From contig NZ_CP023695.1 in NCBI RefSeq assembly GCF_008704395.1, positions 6,448,001-6,512,000 on the forward strand: a stretch of DNA of 64,000 nt, in the 5' to 3' direction. Positions 49,164 to 60,118 of this stretch are shown here, in pieces. This DNA is from Streptomyces alboniger (GTDB lineage Bacteria; Actinomycetota; Actinomycetes; Streptomycetales; Streptomycetaceae). Made by a program: the position numbers and the translations under genes. Below the pieces are notes generated by a model that worked only from the letters and a program-made list of their open reading frames with translations, did not search any database and had not been told where the DNA came from. The number at the start of each line of letters is the position of its first letter. Within the stretch, counting starts at the first letter, position 1.

Positions 49164-50102
49164 ATGGACGTACTCGCAGGCTTGCTGGAAGGCCCCCGCG
49201 CCCGGGGGGCCTTCATGATCCGCGCGCTGTTCGACCCGCCCTGGTCCGTGCGCATCGCGGACGAGGCACCCCTGTCCGTCATGGTCATGGTGCGTGGCAC
49301 CGCGTGGGTCGTCCCCGAGGACGGGACGCCCCCGCAGCGCATCCGCCCCGGCGACCTCGCCATCGCCCGCGGACCCGACCACTACACCTGCGCCGGCGAC
49401 CCCGCCACGAAGGCGCTCGCCGAGATCCAGCCCGGCGAGCGCTGCGTGCCGCTGGGCGACGCCCCGCCCGGGAAGTACGGGTCCCTCGGACTGCGCGCCT
49501 GGGGAGAGTCGCACGACAGCTCCGTGGAGATGCTGATCGGCACCTACCAGATGCGGGGCGAGATCACCGGACGGCTCCTCGACGCGCTGCCGCCGCTGCT
49601 CGTCCTGCCCACCGAGGTGTGGGACTGCCCCCTCACCCCCCTGCTCGCCGACGAGATCAGCAAGGACGAGCCGGGCCAGGACGTGGTCCTGGACCGGCTC
49701 CTCGACCTCCTCCTGATCGCCGCCCTGCGCGCCTGGTTCTCGCGGCCCGAGGCGGCGGCCCCCGCCTGGTACCGGGCGATGGGCGACTCCGTCGTGGGCC
49801 GCGCCCTGCGCCTGCTCCAGGACGATCCCGCGCACCCCTGGACGATCGCGGACCTCGCAGCGAAGGCGGGCGTCTCGCGGGCCGCGCTGGCGCGGCGGTT
49901 CACCGAGCTGGTGGGGGAGCCACCGATGACGTACCTGACGAACTGGCGGCTCGCGCTCGCCGCGGACCTGCTGCGCGACAGTGAGCTGACGATCGCCTCG
50001 ATCGCCCGCAAGGTCGGCTACGGCAGCGCGTTCGCGCTGTCCGGCGCCTTCAAACGGGTCTACGGAATCAGCCCGCAGGAGCACCGCACCCGAGCGGCGT
50101 AG
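49164..50102 (+). CDS. AraC-family transcriptional regulator with cupin sensor
   Basis: A 312-residue regulator. The N-terminal half is the AraC cupin-type ligand domain (SVMVMVRGTAWVVPEDG, RPGDLAIARGPDHYTCAGD). The C-terminal two helix-turn-helix motifs are LAAKAGVSRAALARRFTELV and ASIARKVGYGSAFALSGAFK, ending YGISPQEHR. This layout is typical of regulators divergent from oxidoreductase genes, as here. The ATG at 49164 is favoured because the long upstream frame is antisense to the NmrA gene. Confidence 0.9.
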   Translation: MDVLAGLLEGPRARGAFMIRALFDPPWSVRIADEAPLSVMVMVRGTAWVVPEDGTPPQRIRPGDLAIARGPDHYTCAGDPATKALAEIQPGERCVPLGDAPPGKYGSLGLRAWGESHDSSVEMLIGTYQMRGEITGRLLDALPPLLVLPTEVWDCPLTPLLADEISKDEPGQDVVLDRLLDLLLIAALRAWFSRPEAAAPAWYRAMGDSVVGRALRLLQDDPAHPWTIADLAAKAGVSRAALARRFTELVGEPPMTYLTNWRLALAADLLRDSELTIASIARKVGYGSAFALSGAFKRVYGISPQEHRTRAA

Positions 50103-50104
50103 CC

Positions 50105-50140
50105 TTTGTGTGTGACTTTGTGTGTGGCTTCGTGCGTGGC
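50105..50140 (+). repeat. Three 12-bp tandem repeats
   Basis: TTTGTGTGTGAC, TTTGTGTGTGGC and TTCGTGCGTGGC follow one another directly after the AraC gene stop and run into the 5' end of the next gene. They supply several in-frame GTG and TTG codons, so the start of that gene is blurred. Confidence 0.85.
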
Positions 50141-50855
50141 CGAGGAGGCCGGTGACCAGGGGGAGTACCGCGAGCGGCCGTCCCGGCTGACCGGCGCGGT
50201 CGTGTGGACCCGCACGGCCACGGCCGCCCCCGGCGACGCCCGTCCCGTCCTGCCGGACGGCTGCATGGACCTGCTGTGGACCGAGGGCAGGCTCTTCGTC
50301 GCGGGCCCGGACACCCGCGCGTACGTCCCCACGGCCGCCGGGGGCCGCTATGTGGGTCTGCGCTTCCACCCCGGCACGGCCCCCGCCCTTTTCGGCGTCC
50401 CGGCCCACGAACTGCGGGATCGGCGCGTGGAGTTGGCGGACCTGTGGAGTGCGGCGACAGTGCAGCGGCTGACCGGGCGGGTGGACGGAGCCCGCGACCC
50501 GGTGGCCGCCCTGGAGGAGGTCGCGATGGAGCGCGCCGACGAGGCCGGGCCGCCCGACCCGTTCCTCGCCGAGGTCGTACGCTCCCTGGGTGCCGGCGCC
50601 TCGGTCGCCGCGACGGCGAAGGCGCTGGGCGTCAACGCCCGCCTTCTGCACCGCCGTTCACTGCCCGCCTTCGGCTACGGCCCCAAGACGCTGGCCCGCG
50701 TGCTGCGACTCCAGCGGGCACTCGCACTGGCCCGCGAAGGACTGCCGTACGCGGACACCGCGGCGGTGGCGGGCTTCGCCGACCAGGCCCATCTCGCCCG
50801 CGACGTCAAGGAGTTGACCGGGCTGCCGCTGACCGCGCTACTCGGCGGCAGCTGA
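50112..50855 (+). CDS. AraC-type regulator with DUF6597-like N-terminal domain
   Basis: A protein of about 247 residues. The N-terminal part ([53 protein letters not shown]) is the DUF6597-type sensor domain common in actinobacterial AraC relatives. The C-terminal helix-turn-helix includes [20 protein letters not shown] and [20 protein letters not shown]. The exact start is uncertain: GTG 50112, 50124 or 50136, or TTG 50106, all within the 12-bp repeats, and none has a ribosome site. The 3' end overlaps the convergent broken VOC gene by 18 bases. Confidence 0.82.
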   Translation: MTLCVASCVAEEAGDQGEYRERPSRLTGAVVWTRTATAAPGDARPVLPDGCMDLLWTEGRLFVAGPDTRAYVPTAAGGRYVGLRFHPGTAPALFGVPAHELRDRRVELADLWSAATVQRLTGRVDGARDPVAALEEVAMERADEAGPPDPFLAEVVRSLGAGASVAATAKALGVNARLLHRRSLPAFGYGPKTLARVLRLQRALALAREGLPYADTAAVAGFADQAHLARDVKELTGLPLTALLGGS

Positions 50856-51268
50856 CGGGCCGGGGGCCTCCAGCGGCGCGAAGAGGTCGACGCCGTTGCC
50901 GTCCGGGTCGAGGACGACGGCGTACCGCTGCCCCCAGGGCGCGTCGAACGGTGTCAGCTCGCTCTTGTACCCGGCGCCCATGAGCCCCTCGTAGGACGCG
51001 TCGACGCCCTTCGGCGTCCCGCAGTGGAAGGCGAGCCCGATCCGCCCCTCGCCGGTGGGCGGATGCCACCCCTCGTGGAAGGAGCGGATCGTCTCCTCCG
51101 TGTCGAAGGCGATGCGCAGGCCCCGGGAAGAGCGGCCTCCACATGCGGCGCGCTCTCGGAGCCCTCGGCGAACTCCAGGCCGAGACGGCGGTAGAAGCCG
51201 AGTGAGGCGGCCATGTCGGACACGATCAGGCCGATCACATCGAACCGTGGAATGGGTGTGCTGTTCAT
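50838..51268 (-). pseudogene. VOC-family (glyoxalase/bleomycin resistance-like) protein, frameshifted
   Basis: From ATG 51268 the frame reads MNSTPIPRFDVIGLIVSDMA and on to HVEAALPG. It then breaks in a G/C run at about 51120-51127. One frame over, the family sequence continues as LRIAFDTEETIRSFHEGW, then GRIGLAFHCGTPKGVDASYE and VVLDPDGNGVDLFAPLE to a stop at 50838. The total of 431 bases is one short of a multiple of three, so a single base is missing, probably in an LPGGLRIAF context. The rest is intact, so this is a very recent mutation or a sequencing error. Confidence 0.88.
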
Positions 51269-51368
51269 GTCCGTGAGCGTATGCGGCCTACGGGTGACCG
51301 GTCTTGAAGGAATCGGACACTACCTGCACGACTGTCCGGGCCCCCGAATCCCCGCTACGGTGGAAGGC

Positions 51369-51809
51369 ATGGACTATCCCGGCGACAACCGGCTCGCGGC
51401 GGCCGTCGTGGCCCATCGCGGCCGTGTCCTGCTCGTACGCCGCAGCGAGACCGAGCGGTTCCTGCCCCGGGTCTGGGGCGTGCCGTGCGGAAAGCTCGAA
51501 CCGGGCGAGAGTCCGCGCGACGGCGTCCTGAGAGAGCTGAAGGAAGAGACCGGTCTGCTCGGCCAGGTACTGCGCAAGGTCGGCGAATCCTCCTTCGTCA
51601 GTACGTACCACGGCCACGAGGTGAAGAACTGGCAGGACAACTTCCTGGTCAGGCCGCTCACCCTCGACGTGGCGCTCCCGCTGCCCGACCAGGAGCACCG
51701 CTGGCTCGCCCCCGCCGACCTCGGCTCGGTCGAGATCGACGACTACAACCGCGACATCGTCAGCCAGGCCTTCAGTACTCGTCCCGGCAGTACTCGTCCC
51801 GGCCGATGA
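51369..51809 (+). CDS. NUDIX hydrolase
   Basis: A 146-residue hydrolase of nucleoside diphosphate-X compounds. The complete Nudix box GKLEPGESPRDGVLRELKEE (ending TGLL) is present at about residues 39-62. The ATG at 51369 is chosen because the first strand follows it directly; the upstream frame lacks homology and the ribosome site (GGAAGG) is close. The C-terminal STRPGSTRPGR is encoded by a 15-bp tandem duplication in the overlap with the convergent cupin gene. Confidence 0.9.
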   Translation: MDYPGDNRLAAAVVAHRGRVLLVRRSETERFLPRVWGVPCGKLEPGESPRDGVLRELKEETGLLGQVLRKVGESSFVSTYHGHEVKNWQDNFLVRPLTLDVALPLPDQEHRWLAPADLGSVEIDDYNRDIVSQAFSTRPGSTRPGR

Positions 51810-52533
51810 GCTGCGCGAGGGTCTCCAGCTCCGCCAAGTAGTCCCCCACCTCCAGGGGCTTCTTCGCCACCGCCCGCGTCGGCACGTCCGCCGCGCCGGG
51901 GTCGGTGAACACGTCCGTGTAGCGCCGCCGCTCCGCCCCGGTCTCCAGGAACAGTGTCACCGTCGGCCCGGCCGACGCGCACCACGCCCGGTGCAGGGCG
52001 AACGACGGCAGCGCGTACCCGCTCCCCGCCGTGTACAGCGCGCTCTGCGTCAGCCGCAGCCGCGCCCGCCCGGCCGGCTCCAGAAGCCAGTCGCCCTCCT
52101 CGCCCGCGAGGGACTCCCGGTACCGCGCGGCCTCCAGGCCGCCCGCGCTCTCCTCGCCGCCGGGTACGGGTTCGTACAGCTCCATGCCGAGCGCGCCGCG
52201 CACCACGTGGGAGGCCAGCGGCGAGCGGTGGTTGTGGATGTCCTCGCGGACGTTCGCCCCGGGGTGCCACACGTGCGCGCGCAGCATGTGCCGGGGACCG
52301 CCGTCGACCAGGAGCAGCTTGTCGAAGCCCAGGACGTGGCGGTACGAGAGCAGGGCGCACCCCGACGGGTCGCCCGCCCCCGCCGCCAGCTCGGTGAGCA
52401 GCGGCAACAGGCGCGCGGGCGAGCCCAGTTCGGCGACGACGGTGCGGGCCGCCCGCACCAGGTCGTCCTCCGTCGGCCCGGTCGGCGCCCCTTCGAGCAG
52501 CCGCCTGGCCCTGTGCACGTGCCGAGCACCCAC
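51772..52533 (-). CDS. Cupin-superfamily protein of unknown function
   Basis: A 253-residue protein with a double-stranded beta-helix pattern. Motif 1 is HVWHPGANVREDIHNHRSPL (H100 and H102 as metal ligands) followed by ASHVVRGALGMELYEP; motif 2 is SFALHRAWCASAGPTVTLFL (H181). This resembles cysteine dioxygenase-like cupins, but I cannot assign a reaction. The GTG at 52533 has GGGGGAGAG at good spacing. It lies 45 bases after the toroid-like membrane protein gene and is probably co-transcribed with it. The C-terminal RDEYCRDEY repeats through the 15-bp duplication. Confidence 0.75.
   Translation of the reverse strand: MGARHVHRARRLLEGAPTGPTEDDLVRAARTVVAELGSPARLLPLLTELAAGAGDPSGCALLSYRHVLGFDKLLLVDGGPRHMLRAHVWHPGANVREDIHNHRSPLASHVVRGALGMELYEPVPGGEESAGGLEAARYRESLAGEEGDWLLEPAGRARLRLTQSALYTAGSGYALPSFALHRAWCASAGPTVTLFLETGAERRRYTDVFTDPGAADVPTRAVAKKPLEVGDYLAELETLAQLIGRDEYCRDEY
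51773..51802. repeat. 15-bp perfect tandem duplication in overlapping gene ends
   Basis: CAGTACTCGTCCCGG occurs twice in direct succession. It lies inside the 38-base overlap of the NUDIX (plus) and cupin (minus) genes, so it repeats STRPG in one product and five residues near the end (RDEY) in the other, without breaking either frame. Confidence 0.95.
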
Positions 52534-52578
52534 AGCACTCTCCCCCTCGTCCGCGCGTGGACGCGCCGGTCCCGGGGT

Positions 52579-54069
52579 TCAGGCACCCGGCTGATACATC
52601 CATACGGCATGTGCCCGCAGCGCCGAAAGGCCCTGATAGGTCATCCACAGGGGGCGGCCGAGATCATGCCCGTCCCAGTTCCATATCCCGTCGTCCTGCT
52701 GACGCCACACCGAGCCGACGGCTGTCGTGAGCAGCGCGTGCCACTGCTCCTCGCGGCCCTCGTCGACGGCGATCCGCCAGGCGCCCGGCGTGAGGAGCGC
52801 CCGCACCATCCAGGCGGCCGTGAAGTGCCGTACGAACAAGACCTCTTGGCGCCAGGAGTCCACGGGGTGCGGGCGACGCACCTCCTCCTGGGTGTTGGTC
52901 AGGTCCACGCAGGCGTCGTGCAGCGGCTGCGGGCAGGACAGCAGCCAGCGCACGCCGTCCTCGCGGGCGGCGCGGGTGTTCGTGTCCTCGTCCAGCAGGC
53001 GGGCCGCCCGGTCGAGGGCGACCACGGCCTGCGCCGTGTGCACGGGGGACGGGCGGGCGGCCGGGGTGCGCAGGGTGGGGCCCCAGCAGCGGCGGTGCTC
53101 CCTGGCGGGGTCCGTGATCGTGCGGTCGACCAGCTCGTCCCGCAGCCGCGCCACGTCGGGTGAGTGCGGCGCCGCGCGCAGCAGGCCGCGCAGCATCGTG
53201 GTCACCACGTGGGTCCTGCCGAAGCCGGACGCCTCCAGCTCCGCGGTGAAGCCCGCGGCGCAGCGGGCCGCTTCGGCGGCGACCCGCTCGGGGTCCGCGC
53301 CCGCCCGGGCCAGGGCGCCGAGCGCGAGCGCGGTCACCTCGGGCCGCGGCATGACGCCCTGGGAGCGCGCCGCCCAGCCGCCGTCCCGCAGCCGCAGCCG
53401 CCACAGCGTCTCCGTGAGGTCGCTGACGCTCAACCGGCCGTCGGGGGCGGAGAGTTCGAGGACGATGTGCAGGCCGTAGGCGGTGCCGGTCGGGGTGGGC
53501 CGCACCGGCCTCGTCGGCTCGTCCAGCGAGTGCGGCCAGCCGGTGAGCCTGCCCCGGTCGGGGTCGTCGAGGACGGCCAGCTCCGCGGCGAGCGTGGCGT
53601 GCGAGGCGGCGAGGAGCGCCGGGAGGGGGCGGGGCGTGGCGGCGGGCGCGCCCGGGGCGGACCCGGTGCGCGCCCCGCGCGGAAGGGGGACCCCCGCGGT
53701 GCCCGGTCGGCCCGCGAGACCCAGCCGGCCCGCGTGACCGGGGCGGACGCCGCCGGACCCGTCCGCTCCCGTGGCGTCGCTGTCGCCGTCCTCGCCATCG
53801 GCGCCCGCCCGTGCTCTGATCAGCGCGGCCGAGAGCCAGGCGGCGAGGCCCACGCCGAGGCCGCTCACCGCCGCGATGCCGTAGCGCGCGGCGTCCGCCG
53901 AGATCGCGTCCGGCAACACGCCCACCAGCGACTGGAACACCGCGTATCCGGCCGCGGCGCAGCCGAAGCCGCCGAGCCAGCCCACGAAGCGTCCCGGGGG
54001 CGCGTCGGGCCGCGGGTCCGGGGTGGGTTCCGGCCTCGACGGGCCCCGGCCGAGCCGCTGCTGTGACAT
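52579..54069 (-). CDS. Membrane protein with toroid-like (prenyltransferase/squalene cyclase) repeats
   Basis: A 496-residue protein. Two hydrophobic helices (about 29-50 and 63-85) are followed by a disordered glycine/proline-rich linker (about 88-150) and a C-terminal helical domain (about 150-496). That domain has LRLRDGGWAARSQGVMPRPE with ALALGALARAG (about 226-256) and WRQQDDGIWNWDG (455-467), close to the Q-x2-DG-x-W repeats of alpha/alpha toroid enzymes. No cyclase DxDD motif is evident. Function unknown. The ATG has GGGAGGGAG. The cupin gene follows by 45 bases. Confidence 0.7.
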   Translation of the reverse strand: MSQQRLGRGPSRPEPTPDPRPDAPPGRFVGWLGGFGCAAAGYAVFQSLVGVLPDAISADAARYGIAAVSGLGVGLAAWLSAALIRARAGADGEDGDSDATGADGSGGVRPGHAGRLGLAGRPGTAGVPLPRGARTGSAPGAPAATPRPLPALLAASHATLAAELAVLDDPDRGRLTGWPHSLDEPTRPVRPTPTGTAYGLHIVLELSAPDGRLSVSDLTETLWRLRLRDGGWAARSQGVMPRPEVTALALGALARAGADPERVAAEAARCAAGFTAELEASGFGRTHVVTTMLRGLLRAAPHSPDVARLRDELVDRTITDPAREHRRCWGPTLRTPAARPSPVHTAQAVVALDRAARLLDEDTNTRAAREDGVRWLLSCPQPLHDACVDLTNTQEEVRRPHPVDSWRQEVLFVRHFTAAWMVRALLTPGAWRIAVDEGREEQWHALLTTAVGSVWRQQDDGIWNWDGHDLGRPLWMTYQGLSALRAHAVWMYQPGA

Positions 54070-54122
54070 GCGGTGCTCCCTCCCCCCAGGGCGGCGCGTG
54101 GGGTCGGTGTTCACACACCAGT

Positions 54123-57318
<3,196 letters not shown>

Positions 57319-57381
57319 CCTCGCCTCAGGGCAGCCTCGCCTCACGGCAGCTTCGTCCAGGGCAGCCTCGCCTCAGGGCAG
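57319..57381. repeat. Four imperfect 16-bp tandem repeats at a gene end
   Basis: The unit CCTCGCCTCAGGGCAG is repeated four times (one copy 15 bp, a few substitutions). The last copy covers the stop codon of the membrane-protein gene on the minus strand (...AAGCTGCCCTGA), so the array consists of duplicated copies of that gene's 3' terminus. Confidence 0.85.
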
Positions 57382-58653
57382 CTTCGGCGCCCCGCAGCCG
57401 TGCGCCCTCGCCGAGCGCCGCGCGAACTCCTTCAGCGCGGCCTTCTCGTACGCCAGGTCGGCCGCGGACGCCTTCGTGGCGCGGCGAGCGTCGTCCCCGT
57501 CGTGCTCCTTGCCGTCCACGGCTCCACTCCGCTCCACCGTGAACAGGGCGGGACCGCCGCCGTCACGGCAGGCCGCGCTCGCCCAGTGGCCGCCGCCCGG
57601 CGACCCTCCCGCCGGGGTGTCACCGGGTACGGGCTCGTCGGAGTAGCGGCCCACCCGCTCCTGTCGCAGCAGCCGCTCGGTGACCGCGTACGGCCCGTAG
57701 TAGGCGACCAGCGAGTAACGCCGCTCCTCGTGGTCCGAGCCCGTGACCGGCTCGCCGGCCCCGCCGCCCGAGAGCACGCACACCTCGACGGGCCCGCCGG
57801 GCCGCGTGCCCTCCCACGCACGGGACACCCGCGAGCCCCGGCCGGGGACTCCGCGGCAGGAGCCGGACGCGTCGGCGAGCGGCACGTCCTCGTCGGCGTT
57901 CACCGGCAGCGGCACGGTACGCGGAGGCTTGCCCAGCTCGGCGTCGCAGCCCCACTTCCCCGACGCCTTCGCGGCCGTCGCGGTCGCGATCCGCGCGAGG
58001 GCGGTGCGGCGCCGCGGGTCGTCGAGGGTGACGTCCTCCACCTCCACGTCGACGGTGACGAGCAGACCGCCGCGGCGGCGGGCGCAGTCCAGGAGCACCG
58101 TGGCGGTCGCCGAGTCCTCACCGGCCGCGCTCGTGAGGCTCTCCCCGGTCGTGAACAGGCCCTGCCAGCCGCCGCCGAGCGCGGCGGGCGGCAGCTCGGT
58201 CGACACCGACGGGTACAGCGCGCCGAAGCCCCGCGGGACATCGACCTCGCGGTCCTCGGCCGTGCTGGCCGCGGGCCGTTCCGGCAGCCTCTGCACGGTC
58301 ACCTCGACCGAGGCGTCATGGGTCGGACGACCCGCGCCGCGCTCGGTCTCGCGACGGACGGTGCATGTCACCTGGCGCGTATCGCCTTTACCGCCATACG
58401 CGTCCTCGCCGGCCGCCCGCACCTCCGCCCTGCCCGGCCCGCTCTCGAACGGGCCGTCGCCGAGGACGGCCCGCATCTCGTCCGAGGGCAGGACGCCCCC
58501 GCACGACTCGGCGAGCACCTGCCGGGCCGCGCGGCGCTCGTGCGGACCGCCCCACCAGTAGTAACCGCCCGCGATCAGAGCCAGGGCGACGAGCGCCCCG
58601 CAGGACGTGAGCACCACGCGCCCCGCCCTGCCCTCCCACGTCAGCCGCGCCAC
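57373..58653 (-). CDS. Membrane-anchored protein of unknown function (tandem paralogue B)
   Basis: A 426-residue protein with one N-terminal helix (about 10-32, VVLTSCGALVALALIAGGYY) and a large extracytoplasmic domain. Shared features with the preceding gene are ARQVLAESCGGVLPSDEM near the helix, RGGLLVTVDVEVEDVTLDDP followed by a conserved WGC, and single cysteines at similar spacing. The GTG at 58653 overlaps the upstream gene's end by 13 bases, with GAGAGG in front; the longer frame to 58869 is antisense-like. No family recognised. Confidence 0.75.
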   Translation of the reverse strand: MARLTWEGRAGRVVLTSCGALVALALIAGGYYWWGGPHERRAARQVLAESCGGVLPSDEMRAVLGDGPFESGPGRAEVRAAGEDAYGGKGDTRQVTCTVRRETERGAGRPTHDASVEVTVQRLPERPAASTAEDREVDVPRGFGALYPSVSTELPPAALGGGWQGLFTTGESLTSAAGEDSATATVLLDCARRRGGLLVTVDVEVEDVTLDDPRRRTALARIATATAAKASGKWGCDAELGKPPRTVPLPVNADEDVPLADASGSCRGVPGRGSRVSRAWEGTRPGGPVEVCVLSGGGAGEPVTGSDHEERRYSLVAYYGPYAVTERLLRQERVGRYSDEPVPGDTPAGGSPGGGHWASAACRDGGGPALFTVERSGAVDGKEHDGDDARRATKASAADLAYEKAALKEFARRSARAHGCGAPKLP

Positions 58654-59906
58654 TCCGGCACCTCTCCCATGATCTTCGTGTCCCGGCAGTGCGCGCGCTT
58701 CGGCCAGCCATCCGGCGCCGCGAGATAGCGGTCGAGCAGGGCGCGCGCCCGCTCGGAGAGCCGCCGCCGCTCCTTCGGTTCGAGAACGACGCTGTCCTTG
58801 GGCGTGCCCTGGCCGAATTCCAGTTCCGGTGTGACCGTGACCCGGTGGTAGGTGGCGCCCGCGTCGCACTCCGACCGGGCCCAGAGGGCGAGAAGCGGAT
58901 CGTCGCCGGACCGCGCGATCGTGACGGGCTTCCCGGCACCGGTCCTGGCCTCAGGATCGGGGGCGTGGTTGTTGCCCCGATGGCTGTCGTACGCGCCGCC
59001 CGCCAGCACCCCCGACCAGCTCTCCGCGCCCGCCGCCCTGATCGCGAGCCTGTCGGCCGGCTCCGCCGAGTCGTCGAGGCGGCCGCCGCAGGCACCGGAG
59101 CGCCTGCTGTACGCCGACGCGTTCCGGTCGAACGTCCAGTCGCCGGGCGCGAACCGCAGCGCCGCGGGGGAGAGCCAGTCGCACAGTTTCGGCGCCTTGT
59201 CGGGGGTGGTGCCGGACGCGGACGCCAAGGGCTCGCCGCCGCAGCCCTGCCTCCGGGAGACCCAGTCCGCGACCCGCACCGCCGTGCGGGACGCGAGGAG
59301 GCGCTCTGCCTTCGGGACGTCGTACTCGTCGGCGGCCGACGGCAGGTCCACCGTGACGAGCAGATCGCGCGACGGGCGCACCCGGCCGCTCAGGCCCTTC
59401 GGGCAGTCGGCGAGCAGCGAGGCCGTCACCGTGCTCCCGTCCAGCTGCTTGTCGTCGACCGACACGGCACCCAGCGCGCTGTCCGGCAACGGCAGTCCGA
59501 AGCTGCCGTCGAGCGGGGGCGGGGAGGTGCGGGTGAGCACGGCCTCGGCCCGCACCCGCGCCCGCGCGTCGGGCTCCCAGGCGTCATCACCGCCGCCCCA
59601 CGACAGGGTGCAGTCGAGCAGCGCGCGGCTCTCGTGACGGGGTCGCAGCATCGTGCCGAACTCGTCCAGTACGCCCGGCTCGTCATCCGGCACGAAGTCA
59701 CCCAGCTCGTCGGGGAGCAGACCCGCACACGCCCGCGCCAGCTGCCGCTGATTGGCCGCGAACCGTTCCTGGCGGTCCTCGGACCTCGACACGGCGAGCC
59801 AGGTCACGCCGGACACGAGCACCGACAGGGTCACCACACAGGCGATCAGCCATGTGCGCCCTCGCACCGCGCGCAGCGCACCCACCCCGGGTATGACGCT
59901 CCCCAT
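58641..59906 (-). CDS. Membrane-anchored protein of unknown function (tandem paralogue A)
   Basis: A 421-residue protein with one N-terminal helix (about 20-42, TWLIACVVTLSVLVSGVTWL) and an extracytoplasmic domain with several cysteines. The arrangement parallels the next gene: ANQRQLARACAGLLPDELGD after the helix and SRDLLVTVDLPSAADEYDVP followed by RRQGC. The ATG at 59906 (MGSVIPGVGAL) is chosen; an upstream in-frame ATG at 59999 would begin inside a 15-bp repeat. The two genes overlap and look like an old tandem duplication. Confidence 0.75.
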   Translation of the reverse strand: MGSVIPGVGALRAVRGRTWLIACVVTLSVLVSGVTWLAVSRSEDRQERFAANQRQLARACAGLLPDELGDFVPDDEPGVLDEFGTMLRPRHESRALLDCTLSWGGGDDAWEPDARARVRAEAVLTRTSPPPLDGSFGLPLPDSALGAVSVDDKQLDGSTVTASLLADCPKGLSGRVRPSRDLLVTVDLPSAADEYDVPKAERLLASRTAVRVADWVSRRQGCGGEPLASASGTTPDKAPKLCDWLSPAALRFAPGDWTFDRNASAYSRRSGACGGRLDDSAEPADRLAIRAAGAESWSGVLAGGAYDSHRGNNHAPDPEARTGAGKPVTIARSGDDPLLALWARSECDAGATYHRVTVTPELEFGQGTPKDSVVLEPKERRRLSERARALLDRYLAAPDGWPKRAHCRDTKIMGEVPEWRG

Positions 59907-59970
59907 TCCCGCTTCCCCCGCTTCCCCCGCGAATCGTTCCCGCGAAGGTCCCCCCGCGCACCGCATGCAG

Positions 59971-60000
59971 ACCAGCCGCATCAAGACCAGCCGCATCAAG
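59971..60000. repeat. 15-bp perfect tandem repeat
   Basis: ACCAGCCGCATCAAG occurs twice in succession, with a partial third copy before it (CCGCATGCAG). It lies in the region between the divergent paralogue A and polysaccharide lyase genes. Confidence 0.9.
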
Positions 60001-60118
60001 CCAGAGGGACGGTATCAATCCCGGTCGGCGCGTCGGAGCGCGGACCCTTGTCGCCGGTGGGCCCATCTGCTTGACTCCGCCCGCCGGAACGCCACGTACG
60101 CCGTCGGTGGAGGCCGCC

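Noticed and set aside
48399..50102. 567-residue AraC protein
   Set aside because: The first 255 codons lie antisense to the NmrA gene; the AraC cupin domain starts at 49164.
57319..57381. CRISPR-like array
   Set aside because: Units are contiguous 16-bp tandem repeats with no spacers and no cas genes nearby.
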